From the NCBI GenBank assembly GCA_021396245.1, contig WNYE01000154.1:1-43656 (forward strand): a stretch of DNA of 43,656 bases, given 5' to 3'. Position 1 is the stretch's first letter. The number at the start of each line of letters is the position of its first letter. The notes beneath the pieces were generated by a model. The model was not told the origin of the DNA and searched no databases. It was given only the letters and a program-made list of their open reading frames with translations. This document shows, piece by piece, positions 22,451-31,705 of this stretch. Origin of the DNA: Sporothrix humicola. Taxonomy: Eukaryota; Ascomycota; Sordariomycetes; Ophiostomatales; Ophiostomataceae. Position numbers and translations under genes: made by a program.

Positions 22451-24994
22451 CTAGAATGCAAAGTTCTCGTAGTCGTCAAGAATGTTGCCCACGCCCAGAA
22501 TATCAAACATGGGCGAGTTGAGATCAAATGCAGGAAGGAAGTCCATTCCAGGATTGACGGCAGCAGGCCCACCGGTGACACCGTTGACTGGAGGCTCAGG
22601 GTTGCTGACACTGCCAACGGCCTGTGAGGGAAGATCTGGGGGAAAGAAGCGGCCAAGCTCGAAGGACAGGCGCTGGCCAGACATTGGTGGATGCGCAGGA
22701 GCACCCACGCCTGGGTCTAGGGGTATCCTTGACATGCCAGACATAGTTTGCTCTGGGACGGATTGCGGACCTGGTGGTACCTGGTTGTTCTGGCTCAGGT
22801 AGAACTCTTGAGCTGGCAAGATAGCAGCTTGTGACAAGGGCTGATTCTGGTTCTGATTCTGATCTTGAGCCTCGCCGTTGGCCTCTCTGGCCTCTCGGGC
22901 CTGAGCAACAGCAGCTTGCTGCTCCTCAACTCGTTGCCGGAAGGCATTGACCACGCTTTGGACACCGCGTAATTTTATGGAGAGGGCCTTGGTGATGGGA
23001 GAGTGCATCGATAGCCGCTCCACGAGTGCCATGGCCTCCATGACGTCAGGTAGAAAAGAGACAAAGGCTGTACTTTGCGTCGTGCCTGCGCACAACAACA
23101 AAGATGTGAGAGCTGTCTCGAGGAAATGGTTGAACGTCTTGTGTTGAGCATGGTAGATGTCGGTATCGCGTTCCAGGGCAACGAGGATGCGGATCGTGTC
23201 CTGTGCAATCAAGGCGAGGGTGTTGGCGCTGGCCGGGTCGAATGCGTTCGTTGTGGTATTGTTGGCCAGCCCCGACCCCGACGACAGGGCAGCGAGGCCA
23301 GACTTTCGGTGAATGACGGTGCGCATTTGGCTGCCTCGCAGATAGAGGATCAAGCGCAGGCGGTACTCGCCGCGGCGTTCACGGGTAGGGTCGAATTTGT
23401 CACGCACGCCGTGGAAAACGAGGGCGGGCGGCAGGTTCTTTTGCCACTGGACGACACGGAAATCGAGAAAGTCGCGGGTGGCCGTCAGAGCGTAGGGAGC
23501 AGGAGGCGCGGCTGGGAGCAAGAGCAGCTTGCGAACCTCGGACGAAATGCGGCAGTAGTCGACCATGCTCTTGAGGTAGGCCGAGGACATGGATGTGTCA
23601 GTGAAGTGTGGCCAGTGCTGGATGTCGGTGTCTCGCACGGCAAACGGCAAGCCGGTAGAAAAGCTGAAGCGGCGTTCCATTGTGAAGGCCGACCAGTAGA
23701 GACGGTCGTCGCCAGAGGCAGCCGACGACGCTGCTGCAGAGGAGGCCTGCTGCGGCTCGTCGTAGTTTTGCAGCACGCGCTCTTCTTGCAGAAGACGCAT
23801 GACGCCGCTGATGGCACGCCATGCCAGAACTTCCCGGTCACTGAGGAAGAAATAGCTCGCAGCCACAGCCATCAAAGAGACATCGCCCCGGTCCACATCG
23901 GCAATGTGTGTCCGAATCAGGACATCACGGTAGATTGCCTCGGCCAGCGGGTTGGCTGTCGCGACGAGCGTCGGGTCGACGAGGATGGCGACCACCACGA
24001 GAATGAGGATGGCAGTGTCTTCGACATGTCGTCGATGATTGGAGCCAGTCGAGCCGGGGGTGCTGGCGGGCGCCGAGGCAGGGCTGTTGTTGTTCGGGTC
24101 TGGTTCTCGGGACGCACCGACAATGTCGTGTGCCAGCGTGTCGGGGTCGATGAAGGGGTATTGCAGGCCAACTTCTTCGGCCCAGATCTGCAGCATGCCC
24201 TTCCAGTGCTCGAGGCTGAACGCGGCCAATGCTGCTCCAGGACATTCTCGTTTGCGTGCCTCGGTCAATGTGCGGATTGTGCGCTCGCCGATGATGGGCG
24301 GCCGGCCCTCCGGCGGCGACGACACGGTTTCTTCGGGACTCAGGGCACCAAGACGCTTCTCGGCTAATCGCAGATAGTAGTCGAGGCTTGTTGGCCGAAG
24401 CTGGAATGCTGTGGTGGCAGATTCTGTGGGTTCAGATGCGGGTGCGGAGACGCTGGACCGACTGCCGACAGATGCCGGAGGCGGGTTGCGGTCAGAATTG
24501 GAGATCTGGTTGGAGGCCTGGTCAGAGCCCTTGCCCCGTTCTTTTGCTCCATTCTGTCCATTCTGTCGACTATTGTTCTGAAATCGAGTTACTCGCTCGT
24601 AGGCACAGGCGACGCCGATGCGACGACAGCCGCGACATGGGCGCTCGCCGCTGCATTTTGTCTTTCGTTGTTTGCAGGATCTGCGCGGTAGATTGTCAGC
24701 TTTGGGTGGGGACGGATGTGGAGGGATACTGTCGAATGAATGATTGAATGATTCTCAAGATGCAAAATCCAATTGACGTCTGAGAAAAGGGGCAAAATTG
24801 TTGCGTGGGCACGGGATGACATACACGCTGGGAAGGAGATATGTTAGTAACGGGACATTGACACGGCAGGAGCGGAGCGTGCATGGATTTGGATCTGGAA
24901 GGAAGGAGCGTTCCACATACCAAGCAACCGTTGTGTACGGCGTGCGTCGTTTGCGAATATTGGTCATGGCGGCATGCGACGACGTGGCGGCCAT
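22451..24994 (-). CDS. Zn2Cys6 fungal transcription factor, about 768 aa, problematic splice junction
   Basis: Exon 1 is 24994-24921, ending ...TTVA plus TG of the first zinc Cys, before a perfect donor GTATGT. The second exon is open to 22451 and carries CKQRKTKCSGERPCRGC and then GVACAYE. Starting exon 2 at 24683 gives CRSCKQRKTKC and full CX2CX6CX5CX2CX6C (Cys 25, 28, 35, 41, 44, 51), but the intron would then end in CG. The only AG nearby ends at 24681, and using it would make the first zinc codon TGA. The middle region (RPPIIGERTIRTLTEARKRE, then helical segments with FFLSDREVLAWRAISG) is of the fungal-specific TF domain type (PF04082-like). Residues near 600-660 are Gln/Asn-rich. Overall a full-length regulator, but functional only if the junction is non-canonical or misassembled. 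Confidence 0.75.
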
Positions 24995-25980
24995 GACGAG
25001 GAAGAAAATGAGTAAAAAAACGGATATGTGGGCGAAGTTCACGTCAACATTGGTGATTGAAGATGCAAAGTTGGGCAAGTTGAAGAAGTGGAACAGGAAG
25101 TGCAGGTGCTCCAGTGATGAGTTTTGAACGATGGGCGATTGGACACTGCTGGACAGTGCTGGGGGACGCGCAAAGTTTAGCGCATGTGACCCACAGACCC
25201 ACTATTGCCGTAGGGCACAGGGCACCGTGAGGGGAGCGAGAGGAGTCAGAGGAGGCAGGAGCCGTGGGGACTTGCCGGAAGTGCGGAGAAGATTGGGGGA
25301 AACAACCTGGGGTGCAGACCGTCTCGGGGCAGGCGCTACCGACGCTAGAGCTCCTGCCCCAGCTGCCCTACAAGAACTCAGGCACCGCACCTTCAAGATT
25401 CGTGTAATTTGCTTTTGTAATTGAGATTGTGCTGTTTACCCTTTGCGTTTACTTCTGGGCTTCATTGTTTACTGCAGTATCCTGCCCCTCGTTCCGCTCA
25501 ACGTCAGTGGTACCTTTGATCGATGCCAACGTTGCAATCCATGCAGTTAATACGGTCCATCTGTTGGTTGGCTACAAGCAAGGCAACATTGCCAAGGTAT
25601 GCAGGCCCCTTTTGGTCTTGACACACCAGACTACGGCTGTCGAGTACATGTTACTAGGATGGATTCCTATTCAGGCCAATCGGCGACGAGAAATCAACAT
25701 CGTATTGGGTTCTGTTGCCGATTCCTATGACTTGAGAATCCTTTCTTGACTTTCTTTTTCTTGTCTCCAGAGGAGGACGCAATTCTCTTACCCTTATCCC
25801 TGTGATGTCATTCTATCCAGCGTCCGAGTTCCTACAGAACATTATTCATCCAAGATTGATCACATTAACAGAGTAGTTCTTTACTAGGAGTGCTTTGTAC
25901 GTTTCGTTGTCGTTTACGAAACCGTATCCGAAATCCGGAGGAGAATAGTGGTTATAGTACATATGTATTTCCAAATTTCC
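24995..25980. other. Intergenic region between TF start and kinase 3' end
   Basis: 986 bp upstream of the minus-strand regulator. It includes a purine-rich, GC-richer part at about 25200-25380 and AT-rich DNA from 25740. ORFs of 97 and 106 aa here have no recognisable features. Probably promoter of the regulator and terminator of the kinase gene. Confidence 0.45.
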
Positions 25981-27612
25981 TTATTTATCCATGACGCAAG
26001 GGCTAGGAGTCAGAACCGTCATTTTCGTCGTGCATTTGATCTTGTCTTCGGGGTAGTCGCCCCAGAACTAGCTTGTTAGTAAAAATTGAATTTCTTCCGT
26101 GTAAACGTGATAGGAGACGAGAAATTACCTGTGCCACATGTTGCCTGACGCGATGCGCGTTGCGCCCGGGCTGGATTTGGCCGACGAGTCCTGGCTGGTT
26201 GGACTCTGTTCGTTTAGGCACGATCATGGGCCGGCCAACAACACATTCGAGGGTCAGCAGAGCGAAGCCCAGTGCCTCTTTGGCGCCAACGGGGATGCCG
26301 ATCTCGGAGATGAGCGTAATGCGTGTATTTGGCAGCCGTTCACGCAGATAGCCGACAATGTTCGGGTTGTACGACCCGCCACCGCCCATGTAGATCTCGT
26401 CGACGCCGCCTTCCGGGCCCCAGCGCTCGTAGGCGTCGGCTAATGCCTGGGCCGTAATGCGGGTGATGGTTGCAACGCAGTCGTCGGGGGTGGCGCCGGC
26501 TGTGTGTCTGGTCAGATTCGTTTGAAGAGGAAACATGGGAAAGGAAAAGTATACCGCAAGGCCAGGGAGGTAAGGTCAAGAATGCAAAGCCAAAAAGTGA
26601 AAATAAAGAAAATGGAAAAAAAAAAATACACAAGATAACAGCAACAGCAACAGGACGGGAACTTACCCTTCAACATCTCATCACAGATATCCTCGGCCAT
26701 GCGATCGCCAAACGTCTCGCGGCCGGTGGTCTTGGGAATGTCGTGCACAAAGTAAGGCCCTTGCAGTGCGCGGTCGACGACCGCCTGGTCGACGCGGCCG
26801 CGCGCACCCATTGCGCCGTCACGATCGTACTCTTGGGCGCCCTTTGTAAAGTAGCGCACGGCGGCGTCGATAAACACGTTGCCAGGGCCCGTGTCAAAAT
26901 CGTAGCATCCCTCGACGTCGCCGCGCGGCAGCACCGAAAAGTTGGCAATGCCGCCAATGTTCTGCACCGCGCGGTTCAGCGTCGGATGGCCGCCCAGCAG
27001 CAGCGAGTCCAGAGCAGCAAACAGCGGGCAGCCCTGGCGACCCAGCGCCATGTCGGAGACGCGGAAGTTGCCAAGCGTGGTGATGCCCGTCTTCGCGGCC
27101 ACCACCGCCGGCTCGCCCATGTCCAGGTGGGCACGGATGGCGTTGGCGACGCCATCGGCGGCGGCTAGCTCCGGCAGGGGCAGATGCCAGATGGTCTGGC
27201 CCTGTCCGCCAATGAGGTCGACGTCTGTCGCGAGACTGAAGCCTTGGTCCTTTGCAAACTGCACCACGGCATCGGCGATCACGTCACCGAGCTGCACGTT
27301 GACCACAGCCAACTCAGCCGGCGTCGTCTTGTTCTCCCGTATCAACCGCAGCACGCGCTGCTTGACTGCCGGAGGCATGTCGTACTCGCCGTAATGGAGC
27401 AGCTGCATCTGAAGGGGTGCATCAGGCCCGGCTTGCGTAAAATGCACGTGTACGAGGTCCACGCCGTCCATGGACGTGCCCATGTTATGGCCAATGACTT
27501 TGAGGGAGCTGGAGAGAAACGTCAGCGGTCAGCGGCCAGCGGTGGGGGATGAACGACGAAAAGTGCCAACGTACAGAGGACCCCCCCAATGGTTGCCGGA
27601 TATAGGGCCCAT
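25981..27612 (-). CDS. 1,6-anhydrosugar kinase (AnmK / levoglucosan kinase family), 445 aa, three introns
   Basis: Predicted ATP-dependent enzyme that hydrolyses the 1,6-anhydro ring and phosphorylates the sugar. In bacteria the substrate is anhydro-N-acetylmuramic acid; characterised fungal homologues act on levoglucosan (family knowledge). Exons: 27612-27575, 27508-26667, 26499-26129, 26067-25981 (introns 66, 167 and 61 bp); total 1338 nt, in frame. Motifs in order: VIGHNMGTSMDGVDLV (N-terminal phosphate loop, bacterial MSGTSxDG), LIGGQGQTIWHLP (bacterial SHGQTxxH), QNIGGIANFSVL, YDFDTGPGNVF (the Asp is the expected catalytic base), and MGGGGSYNPNI. Length is as expected. The C-terminal exon was chosen to give FWGDYPEDK; a nearby alternative acceptor gives another tail ending at 26003. 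Divergent from a sugar porter 1.18 kb away. Fungi lack peptidoglycan, so levoglucosan or a related anhydrosugar is the likelier substrate. Confidence 0.9.
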
Positions 27613-28790
27613 CGTAAAGAATGCCGGTGCGTGCTGCCGATAATTTCGAGAGACTTTGCAAGGTTCAATTCGCTCCTGTCAAGATAGTTGGCCTTGGATG
27701 TGGTCTGTCTTGAACGGTCGGCCACTCTTTGGCATGGGACGTCGTATCCCTTTTGCCTGGTTCGGAGAAAGTAGAGGGTCATCACTTTATACTTGTTGGC
27801 ACACTACGAGAAGGAAGGTATCTCCGAGGCTCTTCGATACAGAGACTGCCAACATTCGCTTAAGCAACTTATCCGGAGCAAACTGCCTTCCTGGATGGTT
27901 TTCTAGAAATCCCAGAGGCTAGAACGCGGAGACCTGGTTCTGCAACAAAAAACGTACTCCGTTCTCCAAGCTCCACATCAATGACTTGTTTAATATTCGC
28001 TTGGACGACCTTGTCCGGGGCAAGTTGCCTTCCTGGACATCTCGAAACAAAGAACTACTTTCCCACATGGCCCACGCGTCAGAATTGGCTATATCCGGGG
28101 CAAACAGCCTTCCTGGGTGGGCTTAAAAAAAACCTGATAAACCCGGCGACCCGGTTGCCGAACTAGAGACCTACTTCCCCACATAGGGCATGGATGGGCT
28201 TCGCTTGTACGACATACGTCGTACGTCTTATTCTTTCGATGTACATCTATGGTGGAAACGTAGCTGAGCCAATAACCCGAGAGTCTGCGCACTGGTTAAG
28301 GCAGTCATTCCCGAAACATGGAAGTTAAACCCGAGCAGGGGCAAAACTTAGTAAGACGTACGGAGTGCCTACGACGTACTAATGGAAAGTTGCCCATTTG
28401 TTGACGCGTTTCAACCGCGGAGTCTGCGCCCGTCCTATCCCAATAAAAAGAAAAAAAAAGGGCACAGTAAAAAAATCTGTAGTGAACAAAAGTAAGGTTG
28501 GTAGAAAAGAAAAAGAGAAAATCAATACCCCATCCCCCACTCCATTCCTCCACACGCACCCCCGGACGTTTTTTAGGACATCGTTTAGGACATCCGTTTT
28601 GGACACCGTCCGCCAAGTCGCGTGGCAAGGAAAACACTGGTCTCGCCGGCCGGATGGGCGGTATTCAAGAATGTCTATATAAGATCGTCAACCCGACCTT
28701 CAGACATACTGAGTACTTTGGTTGTATTCATTCCAGCAGCTACGACCTCACACTCTCTTACAAACTTGCCAACCGGACATACCTGTCATT
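27613..28790. other. Divergent promoter region between anhydrosugar kinase and sugar porter, with decayed repeats
   Basis: 1178 bp. Contains three diverged copies of a ~28-bp core (see the repeat entry), near-palindromic words ACGTCGTACGTC (about 28206-28225) and CTACGACGTAC (28369-28379), two TACGGAGT-type motifs (27954-27963 in reverse orientation; 28358-28367), and two copies of GAGTCTGCGC (near 28289 and 28421). A short GGACAtc(g/c) direct repeat (three times within 28576-28607) lies 190 bp before the sugar-porter ATG. No intact gene is seen. Confidence 0.5.
27868..28120 (+). repeat. Three diverged copies of a ~28-bp repeat with pentapeptide-like translation
   Basis: Cores TCCGGAGCAAACTGCCTTCC (27872-27891), TCCGGGGCAAGTTGCCTTCC (28014-28033) and TCCGGGGCAAACAGCCTTCC (28094-28113) differ at few positions and lie about 140 and 80 bp apart. 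Similarity extends left in copies 1 and 2 (A-A-C/T-ATTCGCTT) and right in copies 2 and 3 (CTACTTtCCCACAT). Copy 1 translates as ANIRLSNLSGANCLP, i.e. three A/S-N-x-x-x pentapeptides. Copies 2 and 3 translate as LSGASCLPG and ISGANSLPG, but in different reading frames with stops between. Best read as a decayed repeat-protein gene or mobile-element fragment. Confidence 0.55.
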
Positions 28791-30738
28791 ATGCTTCCTC
28801 TTACACCGTATACCACGACCATGGGTCTCAGCGGCCTCAAGCTCAACCTTGCGGTAGCTTTTATCGCCACTTGTGCCTTTTGGCTGTTCGGATACGACAT
28901 GAGTGTTATGGTGGGACCAATTCCCTGTCTCTTGTCTGCGTCTTTGCTTCTTGCCTTCTATCCGTACGACGTGCCGACTTGCTAACCCGCATCACCAAAT
29001 CTCCCAGGGTGGCGTCATCACGGAAGAGCCATTTACATCTGTCTTCCCCGAAATGAACAAACCGACGACTCAGGGCATCGTGATTGCTGCTTTTGAGCTG
29101 GGTGCGCTTGTGGGTGCCCTAGCATGTCTGGACGTGGGCGACCGCCTGGGCCGCCGGGCCACTGTTTGGTTTGGCATGCTTTTCATGCTGGTCGGAGGCA
29201 CCCTGCAGACGGCGGCGTGGCACGTGGCGCAAATGGTGGTCGGTCGCGTCATCAGCGGCATCGGCCTCGGCTTGCAGGTTGCCACCGTGCCGTCGTGGCA
29301 GGCGGAATGCGCCAAACCCCACAGCCGCGGTCGCTGGGTCATGATCGAGGGCGGTCTGCAGACCTTTGGCGTCGCCTGTGGGCAGCTGATTGGCTGGGGC
29401 TTCTACTACGTGCACGGCCAGGCCCAGTGGCGCGCCCCCGTCGGCATCCAGCTTCTTCCGGCGCTCATTGTCTTTGTCTTTATCAACTATCTGCCCGAGT
29501 CGCCTCGCTGGCTCATCAAGCACGGCAAATTGGAAGAGGTACGTCGGTTGCCATGTGCGACGTACTGCTGGCAAGCTACTGTTTTTCCCCCTTTTTCTTT
29601 TCTCATCGGTCGACTGGGCTAACTCTCTTTTTCTCTATTTTCTTCCCACCTGCTTAGGCGACCTACAACCTTTCAAAGCTGCGGGGCCTGTCCGAGGATG
29701 ATCCGGCCCTGCTCGCCGAGCGCGCACACATTGTCGCCTCCTTCGAGGCACAGGCGAAGCTGGCACCCTTTGAATACCGTGAGCTGTGGCAGAACAGCCC
29801 GTCTAGAACATTTTACCGTGTGGCTATTGGCGTCTTTATTCAGTCGGCCCAGCAGCTGAGCGGCATCAACCTCGTGTCCACGTACGCCAACAAGATCCTG
29901 CAGGAGTCGTTTGATCTTGACGCCGGCCTCGCCCACATGATTTCCGCCATGGGCGGCCTGGAGTACGCCCTCTGCTCGCTGCTGTCTGTCCTGCTTATCG
30001 AGGGCCTCGGCCGCCGCCGCGCCTTTTTGTTCACCGCCACCGGTATGGCCGTTTGCTTCTGCGTCATTGCCGGCCTGCAGAGCACGGCCGTGCGGGCCAA
30101 CCAACTGGCCGCTGCTGGCTTGCTCTTCCTCTTCAACACATTCTTTGGACTGGCCTGGGTCGGCGGTCCGTTCCTGTACAGCGCCGAGATCGCTCCGCTG
30201 CGTTGCCGTGCCCAGGCCAACGCCCTGGCCAGCGCCGGCAACTGGCTTTGTTGCTTTGTGGTCGTCATGATCATTCCGCCGCTCTTTGCCAGCATTGGCT
30301 GGAGGACGGTAAGCCAACTGTGCTCCCTTTTCTGTTCTTTTCTTTTCTTTTCTTTTATGTTTTCTTTTTTTCCCTTTCCTTTCCCCCGAGAGACGTATGC
30401 TAACATCCCTCCCTTGTGTAGTACATCATTTTTGCCGTCTTCAACGCCCTATTCGTTCCCATCATCTACTTTTTCCTCGTCGAAACCAAGAAGAGGAGCT
30501 TGGAAGAGATTGTAAGTCACATTTCCGTATGAATGAGCGTGGTGGAGAGAGACTGTGTAATACCAAGTTGCAAGTTGCTGACCAACAGGATGTCGTCTTT
30601 GCTGCCGGCGGCAACCCCGTCAAGAAGGAGAAAGCGCTGCCTTATAACATTCCCATCGAGGAGGCATGCCATATCTTTGGCCTGCCGAGCGAAGTCCGCG
30701 TAGCCGAGGTGTGCCACGAGGACAAGGCGTCCGCTTAA
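28791..30738 (+). CDS. MFS sugar transporter (sugar porter family), 513 aa, four introns
   Basis: Plasma-membrane proton-coupled or facilitative sugar uptake protein. Exons: 28791-28910, 29008-29538, 29658-30308, 30422-30511, 30589-30738, all phase-0 joins (introns 97, 119, 113 and 77 bp). Sugar-porter hallmarks in order: FGYDMSVM|GGVITEEPF at the first splice, DRLGRRAT, GRVISGIGLG, PESPRWLIKHGKLEEA, QQLSGINLVSTYANKIL, GRRRAFLF, SAEIAPLRCRAQ and VETKKRSLEEID. About 12 membrane segments are visible. The first ATG (28791) is chosen; 28821 is an in-frame alternative. It stands divergently to an anhydrosugar kinase and is followed on the same strand by a Zn2Cys6 regulator, so uptake of the kinase's sugar is a reasonable guess but not shown. 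Confidence 0.92.
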
Positions 30739-31705
30739 GAGACTGGCTGAGCGTTGTGGTTTGTGACCCACAGTTTCTAAATACAGCTTCTCCTGAACAG
30801 ACGTTTATAACGCGACTCTGTTGGACGCCATTTTGATCACAATCACCTATGAGCGTGTCTGCTGGTAATTTCGGGAGTTGTTTCGCAAGGCACCACTTTA
30901 ACACCAGTCTAGATCTAAGGCAATTGCTTTTATGTAGACATACGACGTACGTTTGGCTAGAAGTGAGACTGAGAGCTAAATGGGCCTGCTACCACACCCG
31001 TCCAAAAGATGCATGTCCCACCTAATACATTTATATACACTTCAAAGTACTTTAGGGACTACCACGGTCCATTCGACCTCGTCCTCGCCTTTGCTGTAAC
31101 GTTTTGTTGTTCTTGTTCTTTTTGTTCTGTGTCTGTATCCAATTCACCCTTAAAATGCCACAGTCTACGAGGATGTTTCGCCCTACACGTTTTGTTTTGT
31201 CGAGAGATTGTATCAAGTGTCATTCCAAATTGTCATATTTGTCTATCAAGCCACGCTTTTTCTTTGTGTGGTACAATCAAAGTCATTACAGTGTTCGCCG
31301 TACGTCGTTCCGCACGGCTTTTTCTTTTTCTTTTTTTTTCTTGGTACCTAACCGGAGATATAAAGCTTGTCAACTGTCGATTAAACTGCTGCTCTTCTTT
31401 TGAGAGAATATTCTCTTGGCCAGTAAGCTAGGGGCTTTTTAGCTAACTTCTGGCGCACTTTAATTGTCGGAATAGCTTGCTGGCTGGCTTTCAGACTAGC
31501 TTTGGGTTCGTTGCAATAATTTCACAATGGTCTCGTTTCGAGTCTGGCTAACCGTCATCATTGCTAGCTTAAATTTTCCCCAGAAATTCTACCCTGTACT
31601 CCGTACGGAATAATTCTCTTCCCCAAAATTTCACATCAATGACAAAACTTGTCTTTTTAATTTCTTTACGCTCCGTACACTCGTCTGTCCTCCAACTACC
31701 ACACC
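30739..31705. other. Intergenic region upstream of the third Zn2Cys6 gene
   Basis: 967 bp, T-rich in its middle part. It holds a perfect GTACGGAGTAC-type element in reverse orientation, GTACTCCGTACGGA at 31596-31609, and a one-mismatch relative (TACGCTCCGTAC) at 31667-31678, within 110 bp of the start codon of the next gene, plus several GCTAGCTT-like words near 31480-31570. No coding sequence is supported. Confidence 0.5.

Noticed and set aside
23075..24367. 430-aa open frame on the + strand opposite the second Zn2Cys6 gene
   Set aside because: It mirrors the codon structure of the GC-rich regulator gene, is Gly/Arg/Val-rich without any domain, and the minus-strand frame has clear zinc-cluster and TF-domain motifs.
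26470..27168. 232-aa frame opposite the kinase
   Set aside because: Antisense shadow with no motif; the kinase exons on the other strand are well supported.
27656..28166. Short + strand ORFs of 88 and 61 aa in the kinase/transporter promoter
   Set aside because: They reflect the decayed repeats; the peptide repeat lies in different frames with stops between, so no intact gene is claimed.
28270..28345. 5S rRNA- or tRNA-like stretch (GTTAAGGCAG ... GGAAGTTAAACC ... CTTAGTA)
   Set aside because: Box A/B-like words are present, but the flanking stems and the rest of a 5S or tRNA molecule cannot be built. At most a heavily decayed Pol III relic.
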